64,000 bases of DNA from Synechococcus sp. CS-1329 (lineage in GTDB: Bacteria > Cyanobacteriota > Cyanobacteriia > PCC-6307 > Cyanobiaceae), in assembly GCF_025128055.1 (NCBI RefSeq), contig NZ_JAHLYS010000045.1, positions 1-64,000 on the forward strand, read 5' to 3'. The notes below the pieces were generated by a model. It searched no databases. It was not told the DNA's origin and saw nothing but the letters and a program-made list of their open reading frames with translations. A program made the position numbers and the translations under genes. This document shows positions 1 through 7,745 of the stretch, in pieces (positions within the stretch are counted from its first letter, which is position 1; each line of letters starts with the position of its first letter).

Positions 1-276
1 AGTGTGTCTAAAATATCGATAATCATCCAGAGATCAGGCCAAGAAGCATGGTGGAAACTACCCGAAGTCTATTCAAGGACTGCTCTGAGCAAAAAGCGGG
101 CAAAACCTGCTCAGTATCGTCTCATTGGCGAGAATGAGACTAGGTTATTTGGATTAAGCCGTTTTGATCAGAGTTTCCCTAGGACTTCTTAAGTGCTGGA
201 GGCTCAAAGGTGAAAACAACCCAGGCATTGTTGCCTGTGGCTAGGAATATTCACAGCTCTGAGACGCAAGGACACA
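1..276. other. AT-rich left edge without a recognised gene
   Basis: This stretch is visibly AT-richer than the rest of the window, like the sulfotransferase-like gene beside it. A 62-codon frame on the plus strand (4-192) is open but matches no family I recognise and could be the tail of a gene starting outside the window. The notable structure is one arm of a long-range inverted repeat at 198-211. Confidence 0.4.
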
Positions 277-292
277 TTACCTTTGAGCCTCC
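198..292. repeat. 14-bp inverted repeat, arms 198-211 and 279-292
   Basis: GGAGGCTCAAAGGT at 198-211 is the exact reverse complement of 279-292, with 67 bp between the arms. The right arm is the 3' end of the sulfotransferase-like gene (Leu-Glu-Ala-Gln-Arg-stop on the minus strand). The left arm spells the same five residues plus a stop on the plus strand. It may be a leftover inverted duplication of the gene end, or a transcription stop structure. Confidence 0.6.
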
Positions 293-1053
293 AAGTTTAG
301 CAGGCATTCTTTTGCCATATTATATTGATTGCATAGATTATCAAGGTCGACACCAGGATGAGGCCCCTCTTCTGGGAGGGCATCTTGCCTCCCAGGAAGT
401 GGTATGGCACACCTATTCTTGTAAGCATTGCCATGCTGGAGCTTGTCAGTCTCCTTGATTAGCTCCTTAATATATGTGGAATATACAGCTAGATCTGCTT
501 TGCTGGGGCAAGAATTAATTAGGCCAAGGTCGAGCAGGCTGCTTGCAAGCACCATTGGCTGTGCGCAGATTTCCTCAAAAAGAAGAGGTTTAAAGTTATC
601 TCTGCTATGAAGGTCATTGATAATGTCCAGCCAATCGCCATACGTGCAGGAGACTTCTGCAAACACCTCCTTTTGTGAATCATAGTAGCGAGATAAACTA
701 GTAAATGCACCAGAAGGATCTCTGAGTATGGTTATCCCTTTAATGTTGCCAGAAACGAGCCTTCGATACAGGATGGGATCATGCTGATGATGTATAAAAC
801 GCTCTTGAATGATGACTTTCGAAACAATAGTACGAAGACCGTGTTCAGCCTTGAAGCCGCTTTCCAGAACTGAGATGTCAGGCTTGCCTACTTCTTCAAA
901 GTAGATCAGAAGGGCGGCTAAATAAGTTGAATATGTATTAGCAGACCTAGGAAAGGCGTCAATGCAAAGGGCATTAGAAGGATCCGCTCGAAAGCGCGAT
1001 AGCAAGTCGCGACCGCGTACTAGGTCAAGGAGAAGAGAGGGGTTCACATCCAT
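277..1053 (-). CDS. sulfotransferase-like protein
   Basis: A 258-residue protein with features of PAPS-dependent sulfotransferases. An N-terminal loop, FPRSANTY near residue 35, resembles the 5'-phosphosulfate binding loop. ILRDPSGAFTSL near residue 110 resembles the 3'-phosphate binding Arg...Ser motif. By family knowledge it would move sulfate from PAPS to a sugar or other acceptor, which fits the neighbouring polysaccharide genes. I chose the ATG at 1053; a GTG lies one codon upstream. The gene is much richer in A+T than the manC genes next to it, which suggests acquisition from another genome. Substrate unknown; assignment rests on motifs only. Confidence 0.6.
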   Translation of the reverse strand: MDVNPSLLLDLVRGRDLLSRFRADPSNALCIDAFPRSANTYSTYLAALLIYFEEVGKPDISVLESGFKAEHGLRTIVSKVIIQERFIHHQHDPILYRRLVSGNIKGITILRDPSGAFTSLSRYYDSQKEVFAEVSCTYGDWLDIINDLHSRDNFKPLLFEEICAQPMVLASSLLDLGLINSCPSKADLAVYSTYIKELIKETDKLQHGNAYKNRCAIPLPGRQDALPEEGPHPGVDLDNLCNQYNMAKECLLNLEAQR

Positions 1054-1385
1054 CACTATTTGGCTCTATCATAAAGCACGCTCGCGGTTCCTGTCTACCA
1101 CCCAGCCTCCCCGGAAGGATGAGCCTCTTTTCTCAGCTACGAGCTTGACACTCGCAGATCAATGCCTGGAGACAAGCTGCAAACGATCACGGGATACCAC
1201 AGCCAATCGCTGCTGCGGCTGGCTAAACGCACGCTGCTGCCACTGACTAGCCTGCCGGAGCTCCTGCTGAGCCTGGCCGAGCTGCTGCCGAATCGTGAAG
1301 GACCATGAGGACAGCAAGGTGCTCAAATCTTATTATCCCTGAACTCAAAAGCATTAAAAGCCATTGGTTCGCAGAAACTTCCTAG
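1054..1385. other. gap of about 330 bp, no intact gene
   Basis: No convincing reading frame. On the minus strand 1100-1270 reads as a Gln/Arg-rich helical stretch broken by stops, which could be a worn-out relative of the helical N-terminus of the protein at 7746-8696. This is only an impression. The segment 1320-1380 is AT-rich and could hold transcription signals. Confidence 0.3.
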
Positions 1386-1733
1386 CTACCGGCCAATCCC
1401 AAAATACAGAAGTACAAGCGCGCCTTGGCCGTCGTTCTTGAAGGAATGTAGGCAGCCCGGAGGGATGTGTACACAGTTGCCAATGATCAACGCGCATTGT
1501 TGGCCGTCTATCTCTGCAACTCCAGATCCGCTGAGGACAACGAAGACTTCATCCAGATCTTCATGAATGTGCTTCATCGTCTGCTGATCGGGATGCAGCG
1601 TTGCTATCGCCAGCTGCTGCAGATGATTGATTAATCCAGCACGCAACAGCACTTGTTTGGAAATCTCCGGATTGTGGGAAACACCCTCAACAAAACCATC
1701 GCCGATCTGGGTGATTCTGGTGTGATTCATCAT
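1386..1733 (-). CDS. small cupin-domain protein
   Basis: A 115-residue single-domain cupin. Motif 1 is visible as HIHEDLDEVFVVLSGSG around residues 54-70 (His, His, Glu and Gly metal-ligand pattern), and motif 2 as GNCVHIPPGCLHSF around 84-97. Such proteins are beta-barrels that bind a metal and act as isomerases, epimerases or ligand sensors. It starts inside the end of manC (ATG at 1733, manC stop at 1730-1732), so the two are translationally coupled. A sugar-related role is inferred from that coupling; it resembles the isomerase half of ManC in fold but is not a copy of it. Confidence 0.7.
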   Translation of the reverse strand: MMNHTRITQIGDGFVEGVSHNPEISKQVLLRAGLINHLQQLAIATLHPDQQTMKHIHEDLDEVFVVLSGSGVAEIDGQQCALIIGNCVHIPPGCLHSFKNDGQGALVLLYFGIGR

Positions 1734-3196
1734 TGGCTCGTCGACATGGCTTGGGGCAGATGACTTGTCCGCCCATACCGATCCTCGAACCGCACGATGT
1801 CGTCCTCGCCCAGATAAGGCCCGCTCTGCACCTCGATCATCTCCACCGAGATCTTGCCGGGGTTGCTCAGCCGGTGCTTCGCTCCCAGCGGGATGTAGGT
1901 GCTCTGGTTCTCGCCCACCAGTTCCTCCACGCCATCCTTTTCCACCACCGCGGTGCCCTGCACCACCACCCAGTGTTCAGCCCGGTGGTGGTGCATCTGC
2001 AGCGACAGGCTGGCGCCGGGATTCACCACGATCTTCTTCACCTGCCAGCGCTCGCCCTCCACGATGCCGTCATAGGAGCCCCAGGGCCGGTAGATGCGCC
2101 GATGGGCGCGGCCCTCCCGCGCCCCCACCGCCTCCAGCTGCCGCACCACCGTCCGCACGTCCTGGGCCCTGTCGCGATGGGCGATCAGAACGGCGTCGTC
2201 GGTTTCCACCACCACCAGATCCTCCACACCCAGGCCCACCACCAGCCGGTGTTCGCTGCGCAGGTAGCAGTTGCGGGCACCTTCGCTGATCACCCTCCCG
2301 CGCAGCACGTTCCCCTGCGCGTCCTGATCGGCCGTTTCCCACAGGGCGCTCCAGCTGCCCACATCGCTCCAGCCGGCCTCCAGCGGCAGCACCGTGCCCA
2401 GGCCGGTGCGCTCCATCACCGCCACATCGATCGCCACGCTCGGGCAACTGGCGAACGCTTCCCGCTCCAGCCGCAGAAAATCAAGATCGGCCGTGTCCTG
2501 ATCCAGCGCCGCCCGGCAGCTGCTCACCACCTCCGGTGCTAGCCGCTCCAGTTCCGCCAGGATCGCGCTGGCGCGGAACAGGAACATGCCGCTGTTCCAG
2601 GTGAAGCGACCCGCCGTCAGGAACTGCTCGGCCGTGCCGCGATCGGGCTTCTCCACGAAGCGGGCGATCGGCACCGGCGCCTCGCTGCGCAGCGGTTCAG
2701 CGGCCTCGATGTAGCCATAGCCCGTTTCCGGCCCCGTGGGCACGATCCCGAAGGTCACCAGCAGGCCCGCCTCAGCCGCTGCCCGCCCGGCCTCCACGCT
2801 GGCGCGGAAGGCGGCGGCATCGCGGATCACATGGTCGGCCGCCAGCACCAGCAGCAGCGGGTCGTCGCCCTTGGCGGTGGCCTGCAGGGCCGCCACCGCC
2901 ACCGCCGGGGCGGTGTTGCGACCGATCGGCTCCAGCAGGATCCCCGCCGGCTCCACGCCGATCTGGCGCATCTGCTCGGCCACGATGAAGCGGTGGCCCT
3001 CGTTGCAGATCAGCAACGGCGGCGCCAAGCCGGGCAGCCCCTCCAGGCGCTGCTGGGTCTGCTGCAGCAGGGTCTCTTCTCCGTCGCCGGCCAGGGCCCA
3101 ATACTGCTTGGGGTAGCTGGCCCGCGACAGGGGCCAGAGGCGTGTGCCCGTGCCGCCGCAGAGGATCACGGGCACCAGGGGGACGGCGGGGTTCAC
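1730..3196 (-). CDS. manC: mannose-1-phosphate guanylyltransferase / mannose-6-phosphate isomerase, copy A
   Basis: A 488-residue bifunctional enzyme of the ManC/AlgA/CpsB family, the usual full length. The N-terminal nucleotidyltransferase domain carries the signature GGTGTRLWPLS at residues 14-24 and FVEKP near residue 190. The C-terminal cupin-type isomerase domain has QMHHHRAEHWVVV near residue 400. It would turn mannose-6-P and mannose-1-P into GDP-mannose, the precursor used by gmd and the fucose synthase at 28.4-31.4 kb. The start is GTG at 3196. A nearly identical second copy lies at 6130-7617 and a broken third at 8948-9186. The copies differ mainly at the extreme C-terminus. Confidence 0.92.
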   Translation of the reverse strand: MNPAVPLVPVILCGGTGTRLWPLSRASYPKQYWALAGDGEETLLQQTQQRLEGLPGLAPPLLICNEGHRFIVAEQMRQIGVEPAGILLEPIGRNTAPAVAVAALQATAKGDDPLLLVLAADHVIRDAAAFRASVEAGRAAAEAGLLVTFGIVPTGPETGYGYIEAAEPLRSEAPVPIARFVEKPDRGTAEQFLTAGRFTWNSGMFLFRASAILAELERLAPEVVSSCRAALDQDTADLDFLRLEREAFASCPSVAIDVAVMERTGLGTVLPLEAGWSDVGSWSALWETADQDAQGNVLRGRVISEGARNCYLRSEHRLVVGLGVEDLVVVETDDAVLIAHRDRAQDVRTVVRQLEAVGAREGRAHRRIYRPWGSYDGIVEGERWQVKKIVVNPGASLSLQMHHHRAEHWVVVQGTAVVEKDGVEELVGENQSTYIPLGAKHRLSNPGKISVEMIEVQSGPYLGEDDIVRFEDRYGRTSHLPQAMSTSQ

Positions 3197-3275
3197 GACG
3201 GCACCGATGCAACGCTTGATGAAGTGCAGTCAACACGCCATCAGCTAGTTCCTTGGTACTCCTGGTTACGTTTGG
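3190..3275. repeat. manC upstream flank shared with 7611-7695
   Basis: The roughly 80 bp upstream of both intact manC genes match closely (for example CTTGGTACTCCTGGTTACG in both), then diverge abruptly into the exostosin gene here and a sulfotransferase gene in copy B. The duplicated block therefore includes the manC promoter region. Confidence 0.6.
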
Positions 3276-3304
3276 CCAGTGCTCGTGTGGCTTTCCTCGC
3301 CGTG

Positions 3305-5200
3305 ATGCGCAGCGCCAGCCAGCGGCCAGCGGTGTTCGACCCGAATCTTCAGCAGTTGATCGCCCAGGCCGAGCGGGAGCGGAGGCAGGGTCAGTGGCCC
3401 CACGCTCTCCATCTCTACCGCCGTGCCCTCGCCCTGGCACCCCAACACCCTGGCCTGCGCACGGCCCTCTCTCTGTTGCGGCGCCTTCATCCCCTGCCGG
3501 GGTGCCTGCACCAGCCTGAAGCCCAGCCACGCACGCTTCCATCGCCCGCTGATGCAGCCCAGCTGCGTGAACTACAGGCGGCCGACCGGCTGGGGGACCT
3601 GAGCTTCGACTGGTACTCACTGTCTGGGCAGTTCCAGCATGCCCTCAACAACATCACCCGCAGCTCCCGCATTCCGCTGATCGTGGATGCCGGCACCACC
3701 CGGGCCTCCTCCGCCCTCTGGCTGGCGCGCCGCTGGTCTCAGGCTGAAGTGGTGGTGCTCGTGCAACGTCCGCTCGACCGTGAGGCCATCGCGGCAGCCG
3801 TTGCGGGCACGAACGTGCGCTTTGTGGAAGCGCAGGGTTCCGAGATCACGGGCCCGATCCTGCCGTCCCTGGCGCTGCTGGATCAACTCCTCCCCGCCAC
3901 CACCCACACGCCGGCCCTGCTGCATCTCGATGCCGATCTCGTGGACATGGCCGCGCTCTTCAGCGGTGAAGCCTTCTGGCTGCCCCAGTTCCCGGTCGTG
4001 CTGATTCGGGGCGGCCTGGCCGCCGATCCCCAGGGGCGCACCCTGCCCCAGCCCTACCACCACGCCTTTGCTGCCTTCGGCTACGAAACGTTGCGCAGTG
4101 GCTCGGTGCTGGTGGCCTTCCACCGGCCTCGCCTGGTGGAACTGGCGGCCGCCGATCTCGTGGCTGATCCGGCAGCTCCGGCCCCCCAGGCCAGTGAGGC
4201 CGCTCAGCTTTCCGGTGAGACGGTACTGGAGCCAGGGCTGGTGGCCTTCGATGGCGAATGGCAGTTCCCCGCCATCACCGAGCAGCGGGCCTTCCAGTTG
4301 ATGCGGCAGCGCCCCAATCCGGTGGATGGGGTGCTCTATGTGGGCTTCCCCTGGGCGAGCCTGATCGATCACCTCAACAACGGCACCGCCAAGGGGCGGG
4401 CCCTGCTAGCGGAGCTTGATCGGCTATTGCCCCACCTGCAGGGAGCCAGCCGGCGGATCACGGTCTGCCAGCAGATCTTCTTCCTTCAACACCGCTGGAT
4501 CTTCGAGCGGGCCGGCATCACCGATGTGTTCTGGCCCCACACCACCATCTTCGCTGCCGATCCTGCCCTGCGGCTGCATCCCTTTCCGCTCTTCGCGGTG
4601 CAGTGGCAGCAGCCAACAGATCCTGAGCCCAGCCGCGACATCCTCTACAGCTTCATCGGTGCCCACTCCACCCGCCTCTACCTCAGCAACTCCCGTGATC
4701 TGATTCTCAGCAGCCTCGCGGGCCAGCCCGGCGCCCTCATCCAGGGCAACGACGGCTGGTTCTACGAGGATCTCGTCTATGGCGTACAGATCACGGGCAG
4801 GATTGGGGCAGATGATCCCCGTGCCATGGGCACCGGCCCAGAAGAGCAGCGCCATCGCTACATCGACAGCCTGCGGCGCTCCGTCTTCTGCCTCTGCCCC
4901 TCCGGCACCGGACCCAACACCATCCGCCTCTGGGAAGCAATCGGCTCCGGCGCCATACCCATCATCCTCTCCGACACCTTCCGCCCGCCAGGCCCCCGCC
5001 AGCTCTGGGACGACGCCGTGTTCCTTCTGCCCGACAACGCCCAGGGGGTGATGGCCATCCCTCAACTCGCGAAACAGTGGGCCGCCGACCCCGAGCTGCT
5101 CGCCGCCAAGCGCGCCGGCCTGCGCCGCCTCTGGCAGCGCTATTCCCCCGACACCTTCATCACCGACATCATTGAGTTGATCGACGGACTCCGCGGATGA
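3305..5200 (+). CDS. exostosin-type glycosyltransferase with TPR-like and Rossmann-like N-terminal parts
   Basis: A protein of 631 residues. Residues 10-60 form a TPR-like helical pair rich in Ala and Leu. Residues 105-260 look like a Rossmann-type fold (IPLIVDAGTTRASSALWLA), reminiscent of a methyltransferase-like domain. The C-terminal half resembles the exostosin (GT47) family: DILYSFIGAHSTRLY near residue 445 and CPSGTGPNTIRLWEAIGSGA near 530. A role in building an extracellular glycan is inferred from the family and from the sugar-nucleotide genes around it. It diverges from manC copy A. Degraded copies occur at 9226-9287 and 16285-17003. The ATG at 3305 fits the repeat-like N-terminus; a GTG upstream is possible. 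Confidence 0.75.
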   Translation: MRSASQRPAVFDPNLQQLIAQAERERRQGQWPHALHLYRRALALAPQHPGLRTALSLLRRLHPLPGCLHQPEAQPRTLPSPADAAQLRELQAADRLGDLSFDWYSLSGQFQHALNNITRSSRIPLIVDAGTTRASSALWLARRWSQAEVVVLVQRPLDREAIAAAVAGTNVRFVEAQGSEITGPILPSLALLDQLLPATTHTPALLHLDADLVDMAALFSGEAFWLPQFPVVLIRGGLAADPQGRTLPQPYHHAFAAFGYETLRSGSVLVAFHRPRLVELAAADLVADPAAPAPQASEAAQLSGETVLEPGLVAFDGEWQFPAITEQRAFQLMRQRPNPVDGVLYVGFPWASLIDHLNNGTAKGRALLAELDRLLPHLQGASRRITVCQQIFFLQHRWIFERAGITDVFWPHTTIFAADPALRLHPFPLFAVQWQQPTDPEPSRDILYSFIGAHSTRLYLSNSRDLILSSLAGQPGALIQGNDGWFYEDLVYGVQITGRIGADDPRAMGTGPEEQRHRYIDSLRRSVFCLCPSGTGPNTIRLWEAIGSGAIPIILSDTFRPPGPRQLWDDAVFLLPDNAQGVMAIPQLAKQWAADPELLAAKRAGLRRLWQRYSPDTFITDIIELIDGLRG

Positions 5201-5355
5201 TCCTCCCTGGCAGGCCCCGGCTCCTCTGGCTCTGGGCACTCCTGATCGGCCTGTCGGTGTTCAGGGGCGCCAGCACGATCTGGCTGCCCCCCTCATCACC
5301 ACTGCACGAACCCCTCTGCAACCTGATGAGCGGTCTGCCCGCTTGCCGCAGGTAG
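5197..5355 (+). CDS. small hydrophobic peptide coupled to the exostosin gene
   Basis: A 52-residue frame whose ATG overlaps the stop of the exostosin gene (ATGA at 5197-5200). Residues 8-25 (RLLWLWALLIGLSVF) are hydrophobic, like a membrane anchor or signal peptide. A Cys-containing tail follows, ending in LPACRR. A recognisable decayed copy lies at 5969-6093, and a scrap sits at about 17010-17055 after the decayed exostosin copy, so the pair was duplicated together. No known family recognised; coding status is inferred from coupling and co-duplication. Confidence 0.45.
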   Translation: MILPGRPRLLWLWALLIGLSVFRGASTIWLPPSSPLHEPLCNLMSGLPACRR

Positions 5356-5397
5356 CGCGTTCTTCGCTCCCCGCTGCTGGCAGACGCCTGGGGCCAC

Positions 5398-5413
5398 TCC
5401 GTGAAATCACGGA
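5398..5413. promoter_or_regulatory. 16-bp hairpin/operator upstream of family copy A
   Basis: TCCGTGAAATCACGGA, a perfect 6-bp inverted repeat around AAAT, 79 bp before the ATG at 5477. The same element sits 79-80 bp before the ATG in four other copies of the family. A TACTAT sequence, like a -10 element, follows at 5437-5442. It could be a regulator binding site or an RNA hairpin. Confidence 0.6.
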
Positions 5414-5476
5414 TGCATGCGCCCATGGTACTGACATACTATTTACTGAGGGTTTGGGCCTGGCGTCGCTACGGTC

Positions 5477-5962
5477 ATGGCAGAGAACGAAGCGCCGGTT
5501 TCCTCGGCTCAGCCCGATCCGTTTCCTTTCCTTGATCGCGCCGGTTCTGCCTCCCTTGTCGGCGGCTGCCTGGTCGTTCTGATCACGTTCTTGACCTCCT
5601 ACAGCCATGTCGATCTCCTCGGGATCCGCTTCAACGTCAATCAGCAAATCGGAATTCCTGTCCTCCTTGCCGCCGTGGCGGCGCTGGTTGGCGAAGTTAA
5701 ATTGGCATCCAACGATCGATGCGCAGATCAGGGCGCTCGAGAGCAAGAGGCGAGAGCTCGAGAGCGAGAGGCGAACGAAGCTGCTCGAGAAAGAGATCAA
5801 TCAGCTCGATCAAGAGAACAAGCGGCTCGCCGATCTCGAATCCAAGCTCGATGCCTTGTTGCTCAGTGCCGATTCCTCCTCGCCGACACCGCCCTCAACC
5901 GGCTCCAGCTGAGTGAAGCCTTAGCCGTGTTGATGGAAGAGATCAAGCCGTCTGAATCCTGA
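5477..5962 (+). CDS. two-TM coiled-coil protein, dispersed family copy A
   Basis: A 161-residue protein of a family repeated through this island. It has a short polar N-terminus, a hydrophobic segment at about 26-42 (ASLVGGCLVVLITFLTSY), a loop containing HVDLLGI, and a second hydrophobic segment at about 60-76 (IGIPVLLAAVAALVGE). A strongly charged Arg/Glu/Ala-rich coiled coil follows at about 85-125, then a conserved helix (LSEALAVLMEEI) at the C-terminus. It is therefore probably a membrane hairpin with a cytoplasmic coiled coil. The function is unknown and I recognise no named family. A 101-residue frame shifted by one base (5607-5912) is also open through the coiled coil. Near-identical intact copy: 27502-28008. 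Confidence 0.6.
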   Translation: MAENEAPVSSAQPDPFPFLDRAGSASLVGGCLVVLITFLTSYSHVDLLGIRFNVNQQIGIPVLLAAVAALVGEVKLASNDRCADQGAREQEARAREREANEAARERDQSARSREQAARRSRIQARCLVAQCRFLLADTALNRLQLSEALAVLMEEIKPSES

Positions 5963-5968
5963 GGTTCA

Positions 5969-6093
5969 CTCTGGGTACTCCTGATCGGCCTCTCTGTCTT
6001 CAGCGGGCCAGCACACTTTGGCTTCCCCCGTCTTCACCGCTGCATGAACCGCGCTGCAACCTGATGAGCAGCCTGCCCGCTTGCCGCGAATAG
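5969..6093 (+). pseudogene. decayed copy of the small hydrophobic peptide gene
   Basis: Matches the 3' three quarters of the peptide gene at 5197-5355, including the CTCCTGATCGGCCT core and the end LPAC-R-stop. It lacks a start and has indels. It marks the edge of the second duplicated block, just before manC copy B. Confidence 0.5.
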
Positions 6094-6129
6094 CGCGTCC
6101 TCCGCTGAGCCGGGGTAAAGAATGCCGGT

Positions 6130-7617
6130 TTACTGAGCCCTCACCAAACGATCGCGCAGTTGGTCGTTCTCTGTTGGACCGCTCTCCGTGCGCCCATAGC
6201 GGTCCTCGAACCGCACGATGTCGTCTTCACCCAGATAGGGCCCGCTCTGCACCTCGATCATCTCCACCGGGATCTTGCCAGGGTTGGTGAGCCGGTGCTT
6301 CGCTCCCAGGGGGATGTAGGTGCTCTGGTTCTCGCCCACCAGCTCCTCCACCCCATCCTTTTCCACCACCGCGGTGCCCTGCACCACCACCCAGTGTTCA
6401 GCCCGGTGGTGGTGCATCTGCAGCGACAGGCTGGCGCCGGGATTCACCACGATCTTCTTCACCTGCCAGCGCTCGCCCTCGACGATGCCGTCGTAGGAGC
6501 CCCAGGGCCGGTAGATGCGCCGATGGGCACTGCCCTCACGCGCCCCCACCGCCTCCAGTTGCCGCACGATCGTCCGCACGTCCTGAGCCCGCTCGCGATG
6601 GGCGATCAGCACGGCGTCATCGGTTTCCACCACCACCAGGTCGTCCACCCCCAGGCCCACCACCAGCCGGTGTTCACTGCGCAGGTAGCAGTTGCGGGCG
6701 TCCTCGCTGATCACCCGCCCCCGCAGCACGTTGCCGGACGCGTCCTGATCGGCCGTTTCCCACAGGGCGCTCCAGCTGCCCACATCGCTCCAGCCGGCCT
6801 CCAGCGGCAGCACCGTGCCCAGGCCCGTGAGCTCCATCACGGCCACATCGAGCGCCACGCTCGGGCAGCCGGCGAAGGCTTCCCGCTCCAGCCGCAGAAA
6901 ATCGAGATCGGCCGTGTCCTGATCCAGCGCCGCCCGGCAGCTGCTCACCACCTCCGGTGCCAGCCGCTCCAGTTCCGCCAGGATCGCGCTGGCGCGGAAC
7001 AGGAACATGCCGCTGTTCCAGGTGAAGCGGCCCGCCGCCAGAAACTGCTCGGCCGTGGCGCGATCGGGCTTCTCCACGAAGCGGGCGATCGGCACCGGCG
7101 CCTCGTTGCGCAGCGGTTCGGCGGCCTCGATGTAGCCATAGCCCGTTTCCGGCCCCGTGGGCACGATGCCGAAGGTCACCAGCAGGCCCCCTTCCGCCGC
7201 TGCCCGCCCGGCCTCCACGCTGGCGCGGAAGGCGGCGGCATCGCGGATCACGTGGTCGGCCGCCAGCACCAGCAGCAGCGGGTCGTCGCCTTTGGCGGTG
7301 GCCTGCAAGGCCGCCACCGCCACCGCCGGGGCGGTGTTGCGGCCGATCGGCTCCAGCAGGATCGCCGCCGGCTCCACACCGATCTGGCGCATCTGCTCGG
7401 CCACGATGAAGCGGTGGCCCTCGTTGCAGATCAACAACGGCGGCGCCAAGCCAGGCAGCCCCTCCAGGCGCTGCTGGGTCTGCTGCAACAGGGTCTCCTC
7501 GCCGTCGCCGGCCAGGGCCCAGTACTGCTTGGGGTAGCTGGCCCGCGACAGGGGCCACAGGCGGGTGCCCGTGCCGCCGCAGAGGATCACGGGCACCAGG
7601 GGGACGGCGGGGGTCAC
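6130..7617 (-). CDS. manC: mannose-1-phosphate guanylyltransferase / mannose-6-phosphate isomerase, copy B
   Basis: A 495-residue second copy of ManC, almost identical to copy A over residues 1-470, with the same GGTGTRLWPLS signature and the same MHHHRAEHW cupin motif. The C-terminal tail differs: after EDRYGRT the last residues are unrelated in the two copies. GTG start at 7617. Both copies look catalytically complete, so they are either a dosage duplication or are kept alike by gene conversion. Unlike copy A it has no cupin gene attached. Its divergent neighbour is the HTH-sulfotransferase rather than the exostosin gene. Confidence 0.92.
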   Translation of the reverse strand: MTPAVPLVPVILCGGTGTRLWPLSRASYPKQYWALAGDGEETLLQQTQQRLEGLPGLAPPLLICNEGHRFIVAEQMRQIGVEPAAILLEPIGRNTAPAVAVAALQATAKGDDPLLLVLAADHVIRDAAAFRASVEAGRAAAEGGLLVTFGIVPTGPETGYGYIEAAEPLRNEAPVPIARFVEKPDRATAEQFLAAGRFTWNSGMFLFRASAILAELERLAPEVVSSCRAALDQDTADLDFLRLEREAFAGCPSVALDVAVMELTGLGTVLPLEAGWSDVGSWSALWETADQDASGNVLRGRVISEDARNCYLRSEHRLVVGLGVDDLVVVETDDAVLIAHRERAQDVRTIVRQLEAVGAREGSAHRRIYRPWGSYDGIVEGERWQVKKIVVNPGASLSLQMHHHRAEHWVVVQGTAVVEKDGVEELVGENQSTYIPLGAKHRLTNPGKIPVEMIEVQSGPYLGEDDIVRFEDRYGRTESGPTENDQLRDRLVRAQ

Positions 7618-7745
7618 GACGGCACTGATGCAACGCTTGATGAAGCGCAGTCAACACGCCATCTGCTGGAGCCTTGGTACTCCTGGTTACGTTTCATGGT
7701 TGCGGCAAGCTCTCGTGAACAGCGGATCCAGCTGAGATCCGGGAT

